The notes: generated from the letters alone by a model not told the origin. Counted from the stretch's first letter, positions 48,991-59,635 are shown. The stretch: DNA of 64,000 nt from Bacillus sp. B1-b2 (GCF_009183415.1 NZ_WEHU01000012.1:62001-126000), one strand, 5' to 3'. Program-made: numbers and translations.

Positions 48991-49854
48991 TTATAGCATT
49001 TCTATCGTAAAGTTTGTCTCTAATGCACTTTTTGGTGAGATGGTAGTTATATTTCTATTTGTATTTATCTCATCCATCAAGCCCATCCAAGGCTCGATAC
49101 ATACATATTCTTCTTCCTTCTCTGTCCATACAGCTATATATTTATATTCTGGACTAAAGGTTAATTGAATAGAAGAATGATTTTCATTTTGGAATATTAC
49201 TACATTTTCTTTTAGTTCAGTGAAAACCTGTGCTTCATGGAGGGATACTTCAGTTGGAAAACCACTTTTATCCTTCCATTGTCTATCATGGTAATCGAAG
49301 CGTTTAGTAGAGGGAATAGTATAGTTAATTTTCTTATGATTTCCTTTGAAATATGGATGGAAACCAGCGGATATTGGCATTTCGTCTTCTGAATCGTTGA
49401 TAAATTGTTGCTTAATCATAAGTGAAGAAGCATTAAGTGTGTATGTGAATAGAATGGTAAAAGCAAATGGAAAGGCATCCAAGGTTTCTTGTGTTGAAGT
49501 TAAACTTACATCAATCTCAGCATAATCCTCTGTTAGTTCAGTTCTTTCAACGACCCACTCCATATCTCGAGCAAATCCATGATTATTCATTGCATAAGTA
49601 TGGTTGTTCCATCTATATTGCTTATTTGTTAAAGCTCCACAAATGGGGAAAAGAATAGGAATGCCACCCCGAATGCTTTTACTCATATCATAGAAAGAAT
49701 CATTATCCATATACAAGAGAGATTCATTTTTTATTGTTAACTCCGTAATCATGCCTCCTCTAGTAAGGGAGAGAAGTAGTTTAGATTGTAGTGCATTATT
49801 TTCTAACTTGACCATTTTCATTCCACGGTCTGTATAGGTATTCATTGTAAACAT
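48991..49854 (-). CDS. Aldose 1-epimerase-family protein (mutarotase fold)
   Basis: Cytoplasmic galactose-mutarotase-like protein of 287 aa, interconverting the alpha and beta forms of a sugar or sugar 6-phosphate. Catalytic and substrate residues are seen in NNHGFARDMEW (His near residue 92), ISAGFHPYFKG (His near residue 163) and CIEPWMGLMD (Glu near residue 258). GGIPILFPICGAL is typical of the YeaD/LACX group. ATG 49854 has RBS GAGGTG. It is a single gene. No sugar operon is next to it. Confidence 0.88.
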   Translation of the reverse strand: MFTMNTYTDRGMKMVKLENNALQSKLLLSLTRGGMITELTIKNESLLYMDNDSFYDMSKSIRGGIPILFPICGALTNKQYRWNNHTYAMNNHGFARDMEWVVERTELTEDYAEIDVSLTSTQETLDAFPFAFTILFTYTLNASSLMIKQQFINDSEDEMPISAGFHPYFKGNHKKINYTIPSTKRFDYHDRQWKDKSGFPTEVSLHEAQVFTELKENVVIFQNENHSSIQLTFSPEYKYIAVWTEKEEEYVCIEPWMGLMDEINTNRNITTISPKSALETNFTIEML

Positions 49855-50119
49855 ATTAGCACCTCAGGACATAAATTTTTTTGATCTAATAAGAGTCTAT
49901 CTTACACAATTTAGCAAAACAAGACAATGAACAAACCTTCATTTAATAGGGATATTTCCAAAGTAGAATCATAGAATTATTTATAGAATGTCTCACGGAT
50001 AGAGAGAGTCCATCTATTAGGATGATAAGACGAGTGCCTGTTGGTAAAAGACTTCATGAAGAGCCGGGAGATAGTCTATAAATAAGGGGAAGAACTATTC
50101 TTCCGAAGGAGTGGACTCC

Positions 50120-50410
50120 ATGAAAGAAAATAGATTGGCTAATCTTTTTTGGGAAGGGATAACTTTGGAACATGTAAATCATAAAGGGATAGTATATCCA
50201 TATATCATGTTCATGTTAGTTGCTTTTGTATTTGAAATGTTTTTAACTATTTTAATAGGCATTTCTATTTACTATTATATTCAATTCTCCTATTATCCTA
50301 ACACTTCTTTTTATCTCCTATCTACTTTGTTATTGCTCCTCTTAATAACTACTGGTATTACACTAAAGAGTCTCTATCATAAGTGTAAACAGACTGAAAT
50401 GCTAAATTAA
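50120..50410 (+). CDS. Hypothetical small membrane protein, 96 aa
   Basis: Two strong helices (about 30-57 and 66-87) and a basic, cysteine-containing end (HKCKQTE). The N-terminus KENRLANLFWEGIT is amphipathic. ATG 50120 with GAAGGAGTG 6 nt upstream is the start; GTG 50111 overlaps that RBS. No family is recognised. Confidence 0.65.
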   Translation: MKENRLANLFWEGITLEHVNHKGIVYPYIMFMLVAFVFEMFLTILIGISIYYYIQFSYYPNTSFYLLSTLLLLLLITTGITLKSLYHKCKQTEMLN

Positions 50411-50882
50411 CTTGGTTATTGTGCATTCAGAAAACTGTTTCTATTATCTTAATAACTCCAACTAATTAAAAAAGCGGTTCATTAAAGAGGTATCAGAACC
50501 ATGAAAGCAAAAAAAATGAAGAGGAACGGTTCTTAGAAGGCTCCTCACAATGACTTTGTAAGATTGAAACAGCCGCAATCTAGAAATAGGGTATTTATAA
50601 ATTTATAAAAACAGTCATAGCAGCACATAGTTACTTTGACATTTACATATTTGCTTTCTTTCTCATTTAAATCCCTATAAATATAGGCTATATCATGAAA
50701 AATATTGTTAGATTTTTTCAAATGATGGTAAAATAGTACTATATTTTATCTTGTATTACAGTTTTTATAAGATTGTTGCTTAATGCTCTAAATCATATAA
50801 GCCTGATGAAATAAATAATGTTTCTTAAAAGCTGTTAATATGACGAGCGCAATCGAATAAGCAGTAATAGTGAGGAGAAGAC
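50411..50882. other. Non-coding gap before the GGDEF/EAL gene
   Basis: An AT-rich region without a credible gene. An 11-codon ORF at 50501 lacks an RBS. A regulatory leader for the c-di-GMP gene could lie here, but no riboswitch fold was recognised. Confidence 0.35.
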
Positions 50883-53135
50883 ATGTGGAGTGTTAAAAGA
50901 ATAGTAGGATTCACATTTGTTAGCACTCTATTTATTTTCATGGGGTGGAATATTCTCTTTTATGATAACAAATGGTTAATAGCTTTAGGATTAAATATCA
51001 TGCAAATAGGAGCAGGATTATTTAGTCTCTACTGGATATGGTCCTTAGTGAAGAATAAAAGCGTGAAAAAACTCTTTTGGAGGTTTATTCTGATTGGAGT
51101 CCAATTTTATTTATTGTCCAATTTTATTTGGTTATATGGACAACTAAAGTTTGGGATGATTAATCAGACCATTATTTCTTATAGTTTATGGTTTATAGCC
51201 TATTTATTTTTCATAACAGCCTTACTTGTTAAGATACAGGCAGTGAGTAAGAAAGTTTCTATTGGCTTTCAATTTTTTTACATGATCATATATGCAATCA
51301 CTATCTTTTCTATTAGCATTGATTACTTAATTCAGCCTCTATTACAATCAACTACTGGCTCCTTTTTTAAACGACTGGTAACATTAGGATATCCAATCAC
51401 AAATATCATTATTTTATTTGTTTTATCGGTATTATATTATGTTACAAAATACAGTTCTGAGAAAAAGTTAATGCTGACAATTAGCTGTGGTTTTCTATTT
51501 CAGGTTATTGCTGATACATACTTAGTCTATTCCTCTATTCATAATACCTTCCAATACGGTACTATTTTAGATGTTTTTTGGATATTTTCTTTATTATTTA
51601 TTGGCTATGCAGCTGTTTATGATCGGAAGAGGGAGAGCGCTCACCAAGAGAACATGGTATATGATAGAGCAAAAGAGGAAATCTCTATTTTTCCTTACTT
51701 AAGTATCATAATGCTTCTTTTTTTAGTTTTTACTAGTAGATGGGAATTTAATGCAATAAGCTTAGGATTATCCGTTTTGCTTCTTTTTATTATTATATAC
51801 CAGTCCTTTGTGCTAAATAAAAATGAAAAATTAAGAAAAGAGTATACATATATAGCTAATCATGATTCACTTACTGGTTTGAAAAATAGAATTAGTTTTC
51901 TAGAAATCTTAAATCACTTGATAAGATGTAAAAAGGACACTAATACTGGCATTCTATTAATTAATCTAGATCGGTTTAAAACAGTAAATGATTCATTAGG
52001 ACATGACAAAGGAGATCAAATCTTAGTTCAGGCTGCGAAAAGGCTAGAATCTTTCATTAGTAATGGGGAATACCTCTTTCGAATTGGTGGAGATGAATTT
52101 GTAATCATACTATCCAATACAACGGAAGAATATTGTGTAGAACAATCGAAAAGGATAGTAAGGCAGTTTGGTGACCCATTTTTCCTTTCTGATTGTGAAA
52201 TAATGGTAACAACGAGTATTGGTAGTAGTATTTATCCTGAGAATGGAAAATCAGCAGAAGAATTACTTAGAAACGCAGATATTGCTATGAACTATGTAAA
52301 AGAAACAGGAAAAAATCATTTCCAGCATTTTCATTCAGAACGGATGGCAAACGTTAAGCGGAAGCTACTATTAGAACAAGGGCTAAGTAAAGCGGTAAAA
52401 GAAAATCAATTCTTCCTCTTATATCAACCAAAAGTAGATTTAAGAAATAGAAAAATCATTAGTGTTGAAGCATTACTTCGCTGGCAACATCCAAAATTAG
52501 GACTTGTCTCCCCAGTGGAATTTATCCCTATAGCAGAAGAAACAGGGCAGATTATTGCAATTGGTAATTGGGTATTAAAGAAAGCGTGTGAACAGATTAA
52601 GATTTGGAGAAAGAATGGTTTTATGGATTTAACCATCTCAGTAAATGTCTCTGTTATACAGCTACAACAAGATGATTTTATAGCAAATGTGCAAAAAACA
52701 TTAGAGAATGTCTCTTTACCTACTAGCATTATTGAATTAGAAATAACAGAGAGTATTATGCAGGATATACAGGAATCTACGAAAATATTAAGTCAGTTAA
52801 GAAGTTTAGGAATATCAATATCCATTGATGATTTTGGAACGGGCTATTCTTCTTTATATATTTTGCAAAAACTACCAATCAATTCTATTAAGATAGATAA
52901 AGCTTTTATGGAAAATCTTAATGATGATAATCAACGTACCATATTAAAAACAATGATAGAGATGGGCAATAATCTTGGCTTGAATGTTATTGTAGAAGGA
53001 ATTGAAGAGGAAAATCAGATTAATTTATTGTTAGATTATCATTGTTACTTAGGTCAAGGCTATTTCTTTTCTGAACCTGTTAATGCGATAGAATTAGAAG
53101 ACATGCTACGACAGAATGCAATTGGTTATATATGA
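50883..53135 (+). CDS. Membrane GGDEF-EAL protein (c-di-GMP turnover)
   Basis: A 750-aa protein with about nine N-terminal helices (residues 5-310, no known sensor name), a GGDEF domain (about 325-485) and an EAL domain (about 500-745). The cyclase signature is intact (RIGGDEFVIIL near residue 400). The phosphodiesterase residues are also present (SVEALLRWQHP near 528, NVSVIQL, DDFGTGYSSL, KIDKAFMENL, EGIEEE). Both making and breaking of cyclic di-GMP are therefore possible; often only one is active. ATG 50883 has RBS GAGGAG. It is a single gene with a terminator. Confidence 0.93.
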   Translation: MWSVKRIVGFTFVSTLFIFMGWNILFYDNKWLIALGLNIMQIGAGLFSLYWIWSLVKNKSVKKLFWRFILIGVQFYLLSNFIWLYGQLKFGMINQTIISYSLWFIAYLFFITALLVKIQAVSKKVSIGFQFFYMIIYAITIFSISIDYLIQPLLQSTTGSFFKRLVTLGYPITNIIILFVLSVLYYVTKYSSEKKLMLTISCGFLFQVIADTYLVYSSIHNTFQYGTILDVFWIFSLLFIGYAAVYDRKRESAHQENMVYDRAKEEISIFPYLSIIMLLFLVFTSRWEFNAISLGLSVLLLFIIIYQSFVLNKNEKLRKEYTYIANHDSLTGLKNRISFLEILNHLIRCKKDTNTGILLINLDRFKTVNDSLGHDKGDQILVQAAKRLESFISNGEYLFRIGGDEFVIILSNTTEEYCVEQSKRIVRQFGDPFFLSDCEIMVTTSIGSSIYPENGKSAEELLRNADIAMNYVKETGKNHFQHFHSERMANVKRKLLLEQGLSKAVKENQFFLLYQPKVDLRNRKIISVEALLRWQHPKLGLVSPVEFIPIAEETGQIIAIGNWVLKKACEQIKIWRKNGFMDLTISVNVSVIQLQQDDFIANVQKTLENVSLPTSIIELEITESIMQDIQESTKILSQLRSLGISISIDDFGTGYSSLYILQKLPINSIKIDKAFMENLNDDNQRTILKTMIEMGNNLGLNVIVEGIEEENQINLLLDYHCYLGQGYFFSEPVNAIELEDMLRQNAIGYI

Positions 53136-53141
53136 GAAGAG

Positions 53142-53186
53142 AAAGGGACAAATTCTAGAAATGATAGGAGAATTTGTCCCTTTATT
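53142..53186. terminator. Bidirectional terminator between convergent genes
   Basis: AAAGGGACAAATTCT / AGAATTTGTCCCTTT, a 15-bp stem with a 12-nt loop and T-rich ends on both strands. Confidence 0.75.
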
Positions 53187-53189
53187 TGC

Positions 53190-53663
53190 TTATTTACTCT
53201 GATATCTTTTACTCCTAGAAATAGGAAGATCTGTATTATCAGATGAAGAATCATCCACTGTTATTTCTTTGGAATGTCTATTAAAAAGCTTTTTCATCCC
53301 GTAAAATAGAAGTCTGATGAAAAGGTACGCTGCAAAGAAGAGCAAAAATCCATAAATTCCTACTACTGCATCGGCAAACTCGACATTTCCACTATTAGTT
53401 ATTCCTTGTTGTATTTCAATGGCAAATACTAAAACTAAAATCATGGTAAAGGTATAGATAAAAGAAATGCTCGTGATACTCCATTTTGCTAGTCGTTTGA
53501 AGAGAAGCTGTACGAAAAAAAACGAAATGATGCCAATAAGTCCAATAATCCATAAGTGTAACTCTTTATCTGTTGCTTGAAATCCAAGACTTCTTGCTAA
53601 TTCCTGTAGAACTTCATGAAAGATATTAACAATATCAGAAACGAGCTTAAAGAATTCAACCAT
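53190..53663 (-). CDS. Hypothetical membrane protein, 157 aa
   Basis: Three helices (about 37-57, 65-85, 98-122) follow an amphipathic N-terminus. The C-terminal 35 residues are charged and serine-rich (VDDSSSDNTDLPISRSKRYQ). ATG 53663 has RBS GAGGAGG. It is not assigned to a family. It is convergent with the GGDEF/EAL gene. Confidence 0.7.
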   Translation of the reverse strand: MVEFFKLVSDIVNIFHEVLQELARSLGFQATDKELHLWIIGLIGIISFFFVQLLFKRLAKWSITSISFIYTFTMILVLVFAIEIQQGITNSGNVEFADAVVGIYGFLLFFAAYLFIRLLFYGMKKLFNRHSKEITVDDSSSDNTDLPISRSKRYQSK

Positions 53664-53783
53664 ATATTATCCTCCTCGTATCTTTTAATATCTATTTTAC
53701 CAGAAATCGCCTAAGTAGGAGAAGATTTATTAAGAATGAAGTAGGACAGATTGGAGATAAGGGTAATGTTTCCTATTTTAAAA

Positions 53784-54341
53784 TTATTTAACGGTAAAGT
53801 TGAATGATTTTTTTATTGTTTTTTCTTTCGATAAGAAGGTGAAAATGACTTTATAAGTACCTGTAGAGAGTTTTTTTGTTGAAACCTTGTAGTTAACACT
53901 TCCACCAGGTTTTAAAAAGTATGTAGAAGGTATTTTTTTCATAATGGAGTTATCCTGTTCTTCCACTATTTCCCCATCTTCTTTATAAATCTTATAGAGG
54001 TACTGTTGAGTTGTCTCAAAGTGAAAAGTGAAAGAGTGCTCAGAAGTATTTTTTATTTGAAAATATAAGTGATTATCTGTACTAATTTGTTCATGAGTTA
54101 TAGAAGTTTCTAGATTGCTTAATACATCAGTAGAGCCTTTATTACTATTCAGATCCTCTTTAGGTGGCACTGTTATTTCTAGACTCGGTTCATCATTACT
54201 TATAGAGGTCTCAAGCGGAGTATCTTCTTCTTTTTCGACACCACTTTCAGAATGTGAATTTGCTAATTTCGTACCTTCTTCATAAGAGCAACCAGTTAAC
54301 GAGAGAAAAATAGCAAAATAAACTCCTTTTTTTAAAATCAT
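53784..54341 (-). CDS. Lipoprotein with BsuPI-like domain
   Basis: Secreted lipoprotein of 185 aa. The signal peptide ends in the lipobox LTGC (Cys18). A disordered, acidic stretch (about 20-80) precedes a beta-sandwich domain (about 85-185) with LYFQIKNTSEHSFTFHFET and GTYKVIFTFLSKE. This is the pattern of the BsuPI (intracellular proteinase inhibitor) family. ATG 54341 has RBS AGGAGG. It is divergent from the M6 protease gene; an inhibitor role towards proteases is possible but unproven. Confidence 0.78.
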   Translation of the reverse strand: MILKKGVYFAIFLSLTGCSYEEGTKLANSHSESGVEKEEDTPLETSISNDEPSLEITVPPKEDLNSNKGSTDVLSNLETSITHEQISTDNHLYFQIKNTSEHSFTFHFETTQQYLYKIYKEDGEIVEEQDNSIMKKIPSTYFLKPGGSVNYKVSTKKLSTGTYKVIFTFLSKEKTIKKSFNFTVK

Positions 54342-54693
54342 TCAAAATCCTCCTTTTCATTTACCTCCTATTATTCCCCCTTTTGTTACAAATTTAAAAT
54401 TAAAATTTAAAGGCGAAATATGTTGAAAAATGTAAATAGAATGATGCGATAGTAATATCTATGATTAGTCTAATACCAATAATTATTTCGATATAAAAAT
54501 AGTATGTGAGTAAATAGTATGAATTATTACTATTTTCTGAAATAAATATTCAAATTTTTATTGCTTTTTGCTATATTAATATTCAGACATCTCTGAAAAT
54601 TACATTATATTACTATTTTACTAGAAAATAAAGTGACAGGAAGAAGGAGGGAGAAAGATACCTGTCATAAATAAAAATGGGGAGACTTGAAAT

Positions 54694-57600
54694 ATGTTAA
54701 ATTGGAAAAAAATAATGGGAACTTCGGTTTTATCAGCTAGTTTAGTAGTAAGTTCATTTGCTCCATTTGCTAGCAAAATAGACAAGGTGGAAGCAAAATC
54801 TAACACTGTAGTACATACACATGATGATTCAACACTACCTTTTATGACTAATCATGCAAGTGGTCCATTTGATATTGGAATGGTAAACAAAGAAAAACTA
54901 TTATCTTCCTTAATAGAGCAGGGCATTATTGACTCTAGTGCTTCTAAAGAAGAGCAAGAGAATCAATTGAATGCTTATCTAAAAGTACGTGCTGATAAGG
55001 CCAAAACGATGGAAGAAGATCCAAAGGAAGTTCGATCAGAAATCCAAAAACAAGCTGGACTTGAAGCAGTTGCTGCTGGTGTCCCGAAAGAATCGAAACA
55101 GGGAAAAGTAGCAGCAAATGCTAAGGCCCCTTCATCTATTGAAGAAGAAGGGTGGAATGGGGAAGTAATTACAGATGAAGTACTAGTTTTACTGATTGAT
55201 TTCCCAGATAACCCTAATAGTAGTATCACAGCAGAAGATAATCCAGTCCTTTTATATGATGATTATACAAAAGAGCATTATGAAGATATGGTCTTCGGTG
55301 ACTCCACTTACAAAGGTGGGAATGGAGAAGACTTTATTACCATGAAAGCCTTCTATGAGGAGCAATCTGGTGGTAGTTATACTATTGATGGTGCTGTTTC
55401 TGACTGGTATAGAGCGAAGCATCCTGCTGCTTATTATGGTGCAAACTATCCAACTGCGGATGGAAGCGATATCAGACCGAGAGATCTAGTAAAAGAAGCT
55501 TTGGAAGATGCTGCAAACGATCCAAACATTGATTTATCTCAATTTGATAAAGAAGATCTATATGATCTAGATGGTGATGGCGATTATCGTGAGCCAGACG
55601 GTATTATTGATCACTTAATGATTGTACATGCTGGTACAGGAGAGGAAGCTGGAGGTGGTAGAGTTGGTGCTGATGCCATCTGGTCACATAGCTGGAGTTT
55701 AGCAAGTCCTTCGGTTATACCTGGGACAGAAGGAGATGCAGAAGTTCCTTATTGGGGCGGGGGTTTAGCTGCATACGATTACACTATTCAACCAGAGGAT
55801 GGTGCAACAGGTGTATTTGCTCATGAATTTGGACATGATTTAGGCCTTCCAGATGAATACGATACAAACTATACAGCAGATGGAGTAGGAGCACCAACCG
55901 ATTACTGGAGTATTATGTCATCAGGTAGTTGGGCTGGTATGATTAATGGAACAGAACCAACTGGTTTTAGTCCTCATAACAAAGAGTTTCTTCAAGATAA
56001 ATGGCCAAATTCTAACTGGTTTAAAGATGTTGAATATAGTTTAGAAGATATAAAAAATGGTACTAAAACACTGAATCTAGACCAAGCAAGTGTAAAAGGT
56101 ACAAATGCTGATGGAATTAAAGTTACTTTGCCTAATAAAGTAACGAAAATCAATACACCTCCAAGCGGTCAATATGAGTATTTTAGTGGAAGTGGCAATG
56201 ATTTAAATAATGATTTAATCACTACTGTTGACTTATCAGAAGCAGAAAGTGCAGAGTTTTCTTTTAAAGCGAATTATGATATAGAGAGCGATTGGGACTA
56301 TGCATCTGTTCAAGTAAATGATGGGACAGGCTGGGTAACCATTCCTGGAGTTAATGATAGTGGGCAAGTAATTACAACCACTTATAATCCAAATGAACAA
56401 AATCCTGGATTTGGGATAACTGGTAATTCAAATGGGTGGATTCAAGCTAACTTTAGTCTCTCCGATTATGTTGGGAAAGAAATTCAATTGAAGATTAATT
56501 ATTGGACAGATGTTGCAGCTGTATTACCTGGATTATACGTTGATGATCTTGCAATTGAAGTAGATGGAGAAGCCGTAGTATTCGATGATGCCGAATCTGA
56601 TACATCTGCTTTTAACACAGAAGGATTTACGAAGTCTGATGGTACAATTACATCTGAGCACTATTATTTAATTGAATGGAGAAACTGGGATGCAGCAGAT
56701 ACAGCACTTGGGCGTATTGCTAGAGGCGATTCTGTCATGACTTTAGATCCTGGTATGGTTGTTTGGTATGTAGACAATAAATATTCGGATAACTGGGTAG
56801 GAGATCATCCAGGTGATGGATTCCTAGGAGTAGTAGATGCACATCAAGCTTCTGCTAAAAGATCAGATACTGGAAATACAGTATTTAGTACTAGATATCA
56901 AATTCAAGATGCTGCTTTCTCTTTAAATTCAACAGATTCAATGAATTTAGGGATGGGATTATACAATATTACATTAGATTCTCAACCAGCTGTTCCAACA
57001 TTTAATGATTATAAGGATTATTCTAATCCAGATTTAATCTATGCTGGGCGCAATGTACCTAAATATGGTCTGAGCTTTAGTGTTGTTGGTCAATCGGAAG
57101 ATAATACGGTTGCACAGATTCAGTTATCCTATGATGACCACGAACCAAAGGTAGAAGTGAATGGATTGCAAGATATCTATTCTAGCAATGAAGGATTTAA
57201 TACACTTGATTTATCTGTTACAAGTGATGATGAAGCATTAGATAGAGAAATTACAGTAACAGCTAATGTATTAAATGATAAAAATGAGACAGTTGTCTCC
57301 TCTGAAGAGAAGTATACTTCTGATTTAGAAGAAAAAGAGTTAGGGTTTAAACTTATGCTTCCAGAGGATCTGCCTTCTGGAGACTATACGTTAGAGGTTA
57401 CAGTTGCAACTCCTGAAGAAGTAAGAGCTACAAGTACCAAGACGTTTAAGGTGGACAATGAGGCACCTACTCCTGACCTAGGAGAAAATAATGGCTCTGA
57501 AGAAGTGACAAATAACGTTTCAGTAACAGTTTCGGTTCCAGATGCAAAAGAGGATAGTTTAGAATATCTATGGTCTACATCAAATGATCTTGCTGATAAA

Positions 57601-59232
57601 GATTTACTTGCAGCAAAAGGAATGAAACGTTCTGTTACCGAATTAGATGCATGGAAACCATTTAAAAATGGAGATACATTGACGTTAGATGGACATAGTG
57701 GGATGTACTATCTACATGTTCGAGGACAAGACTTATTAGGAAATAAAATAGAGTGGACTTCAAACGCATTTAATGTAGATACAGATGTTCCTTCTATCAC
57801 TTTAAGTGGAGATAATCCATTTGTCCTTCAAGCAGGAACAAGCTTTAATGAACCAGGCTTTACTGCAACCGATAATATAGATGGGAATATAACAGAGTTA
57901 GTGGAAGTACATGGTTTAGATTCCCTGGATGTAAACAAACCAGGTGAATATGTACTAACATATGCAGTAACAGATAAAGCTGGAAATTCTGCCGAAGTGA
58001 AAAGAACTGTTCATGTAGTGGATGAAGAAAAACCATATATTACATTGACAGATGGAACAGTAGAAGTGGAAGCTGGAACGGAATATGTAGAACCAGGTTT
58101 TGAAGCCACAGATAATGTTGATGGTGATTTAACAGAGGAAGTGCAAGTTTCTGGCGAGGTTGATATTATTAGACCAGGTGAGTATACATTAACTTATACT
58201 GTCACAGATTCCAGTGATAATAGTTATAGTGTTACTCGTGCCATTATAGTAGTAGATACGACTGCTCCTGTATTGACATTAGATGGAGAAGAAAATGTAG
58301 TATTGGAAGCTGGATCAGAATATGTAGAACAAGGCTATTCGGTTTCAGATATAGTAGATGGTGATTTAACTGAATCAGTAGAAGTTTATGGTTATGTTGA
58401 CACAACAACTACAGGAGAATACGAGTTATATTATATCGTGGTAGATTCGAGTGGTAATGAAGTAGTAGTAGTACGAACGATAACTGTTCAAGATACAACT
58501 GCTCCAATCCTTACACTTTCTGGCGAGGAAACAATTACATTAGAGTCTGGACAAGCCTACTTAGAGCCTGGCTTTACGGCTAGTGATATAGTAGACGGTA
58601 ATATTTCAGACAAAGTAGTAGTTTCGGGAGATCTTCGATTTGCAGTAGGAACATACACAGTAACATATACAGTAACAGATGCTGCTGGTAATACAGCAAC
58701 AGCTAATCGAACAATTAAAGTTCAAGACACAACAGCACCAGAGTTATCTCTTAAGGGTAGTCATTCTATTACTCTTCTAAAAGGAGAGGAATATAAAGAG
58801 CATGGTTACCTAGCAAAAGATAATGTAGATGGAGATTTAACAAACAATGTAACAGTCTCAGGAGAAGTAGACACAAACAATGTGGGAGGTTATACGCTCA
58901 CATATACAGTTGTAGACTCTTCCGGAAATAAAACCTCTGTAGAAAGAACCATTGTTGTTAATGAGTTGCCAGTAACTAATGAAGAAAGTAATCAAGGAAC
59001 TGGCTCACCAGGTAATAATGGGTCATCAGGTACGACTGAAAATAAAGGAAGTACAAGTAATACAGGTAAAACAAACACTGGAGAAACCATTAAATCTACT
59101 AACACAAATAGTTCATCTGGCAGTAAGCTTCCTAATACTGCAAGTTCCACTTATAATTGGATTCTAGCAGGTGCTATCATTCTTGTAGTAGGTATTAGCT
59201 TGGTTGTTATCCAAAGACGAAAAAAAGCATAA
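54694..59232 (+). CDS. Cell-wall-anchored M6 metalloprotease (immune inhibitor A-like)
   Basis: Giant surface protease of 1512 aa. In order: signal peptide (about 1-35), propeptide-like region (35-140), and the M6 peptidase domain (about 150-460) with zinc motif HEFGHDLGLPDEYD (His377, Glu378, His381). A MAM/PKD-like beta region (about 490-660) and the M6 C-terminal part (to about 800) follow. Then come a linker and five Ig-like DUF5011 repeats (starting near 1033, 1112, 1190, 1269 and 1348, each with L..G..EYVEPGF.A.D..DG..T). A T/S/G/N-rich spacer (1426-1475), sortase motif LPNTA (1479-1483), a helix and RRKKA end the protein. ATG 54694 has RBS GGGGAG. The lipoprotein with BsuPI-like domain is divergent. 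Confidence 0.93.
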   Translation: MLNWKKIMGTSVLSASLVVSSFAPFASKIDKVEAKSNTVVHTHDDSTLPFMTNHASGPFDIGMVNKEKLLSSLIEQGIIDSSASKEEQENQLNAYLKVRADKAKTMEEDPKEVRSEIQKQAGLEAVAAGVPKESKQGKVAANAKAPSSIEEEGWNGEVITDEVLVLLIDFPDNPNSSITAEDNPVLLYDDYTKEHYEDMVFGDSTYKGGNGEDFITMKAFYEEQSGGSYTIDGAVSDWYRAKHPAAYYGANYPTADGSDIRPRDLVKEALEDAANDPNIDLSQFDKEDLYDLDGDGDYREPDGIIDHLMIVHAGTGEEAGGGRVGADAIWSHSWSLASPSVIPGTEGDAEVPYWGGGLAAYDYTIQPEDGATGVFAHEFGHDLGLPDEYDTNYTADGVGAPTDYWSIMSSGSWAGMINGTEPTGFSPHNKEFLQDKWPNSNWFKDVEYSLEDIKNGTKTLNLDQASVKGTNADGIKVTLPNKVTKINTPPSGQYEYFSGSGNDLNNDLITTVDLSEAESAEFSFKANYDIESDWDYASVQVNDGTGWVTIPGVNDSGQVITTTYNPNEQNPGFGITGNSNGWIQANFSLSDYVGKEIQLKINYWTDVAAVLPGLYVDDLAIEVDGEAVVFDDAESDTSAFNTEGFTKSDGTITSEHYYLIEWRNWDAADTALGRIARGDSVMTLDPGMVVWYVDNKYSDNWVGDHPGDGFLGVVDAHQASAKRSDTGNTVFSTRYQIQDAAFSLNSTDSMNLGMGLYNITLDSQPAVPTFNDYKDYSNPDLIYAGRNVPKYGLSFSVVGQSEDNTVAQIQLSYDDHEPKVEVNGLQDIYSSNEGFNTLDLSVTSDDEALDREITVTANVLNDKNETVVSSEEKYTSDLEEKELGFKLMLPEDLPSGDYTLEVTVATPEEVRATSTKTFKVDNEAPTPDLGENNGSEEVTNNVSVTVSVPDAKEDSLEYLWSTSNDLADKDLLAAKGMKRSVTELDAWKPFKNGDTLTLDGHSGMYYLHVRGQDLLGNKIEWTSNAFNVDTDVPSITLSGDNPFVLQAGTSFNEPGFTATDNIDGNITELVEVHGLDSLDVNKPGEYVLTYAVTDKAGNSAEVKRTVHVVDEEKPYITLTDGTVEVEAGTEYVEPGFEATDNVDGDLTEEVQVSGEVDIIRPGEYTLTYTVTDSSDNSYSVTRAIIVVDTTAPVLTLDGEENVVLEAGSEYVEQGYSVSDIVDGDLTESVEVYGYVDTTTTGEYELYYIVVDSSGNEVVVVRTITVQDTTAPILTLSGEETITLESGQAYLEPGFTASDIVDGNISDKVVVSGDLRFAVGTYTVTYTVTDAAGNTATANRTIKVQDTTAPELSLKGSHSITLLKGEEYKEHGYLAKDNVDGDLTNNVTVSGEVDTNNVGGYTLTYTVVDSSGNKTSVERTIVVNELPVTNEESNQGTGSPGNNGSSGTTENKGSTSNTGKTNTGETIKSTNTNSSSGSKLPNTASSTYNWILAGAIILVVGISLVVIQRRKKA

Positions 59233-59252
59233 AAAGCACAAATGAAGATTAC

Positions 59253-59302
59253 TAAAATGCTATACAGTAGGAGAAATTTCTCTTGCTGTATAGCATTTTT
59301 TG
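59253..59302 (+). terminator. Terminator after the M6 protease gene
   Basis: AATGCTATACAG / CTGTATAGCATT with AGGAGAAATTTCTCTT as inner stem-loop, then six Ts. Confidence 0.85.
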
Positions 59303-59353
59303 TATAGAAATTTGTCGAAGGAATCTAGGGGGGAAAGTATTGATTATAAGTAA

Positions 59354-59367
59354 AGAAAGCGCTATCA
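59354..59367 (+). promoter_or_regulatory. Probable cre (CcpA) site before the sugar ABC operon
   Basis: AGAAAGCGCTATCA matches the cre consensus at 13 of 14 positions. It is about 380 bp before the binding-protein gene, so the promoter may also lie far upstream. Confidence 0.55.
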
Positions 59368-59451
59368 TTACGTTGTGTTCATCAATAAATATCCTCATAA
59401 AAACATCATCATATATTAAATGGTAATGAATGATTCACATTACTTTTATTC

Positions 59452-59464
59452 GTGTACGTAAACG
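59452..59464 (+). promoter_or_regulatory. LacI-type operator half pair, site 1
   Basis: GTGTACGTAAACG resembles LacI-family operators of the form TGTNTACGTAAACA. It shares GTGTACGT with site 2 at 59636. Confidence 0.45.
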
Positions 59465-59635
59465 TCTTTCATTTCAACAAATCTCCTTTTAAAGCTTGGT
59501 AAAAGCCTAATTAATTTAGTTTTTTTAGAATTAGGAATGCAGGCATAACTACATAGAAATTCTATCAACTTAGTTGTTTAGTAAAATATCAACCTTGTTA
59601 AAATGAGCATGTTAATGTGAACATAAACATAAATC

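Noticed and set aside
48809-49168. 119-aa ORF through the GC-rich element
   Set aside because: It runs across an intergenic repeat and antisense into the mutarotase gene, without an RBS.
50501-50536. Eleven-codon ORF (MKAKKMKRNGS)
   Set aside because: No RBS and too short to judge.
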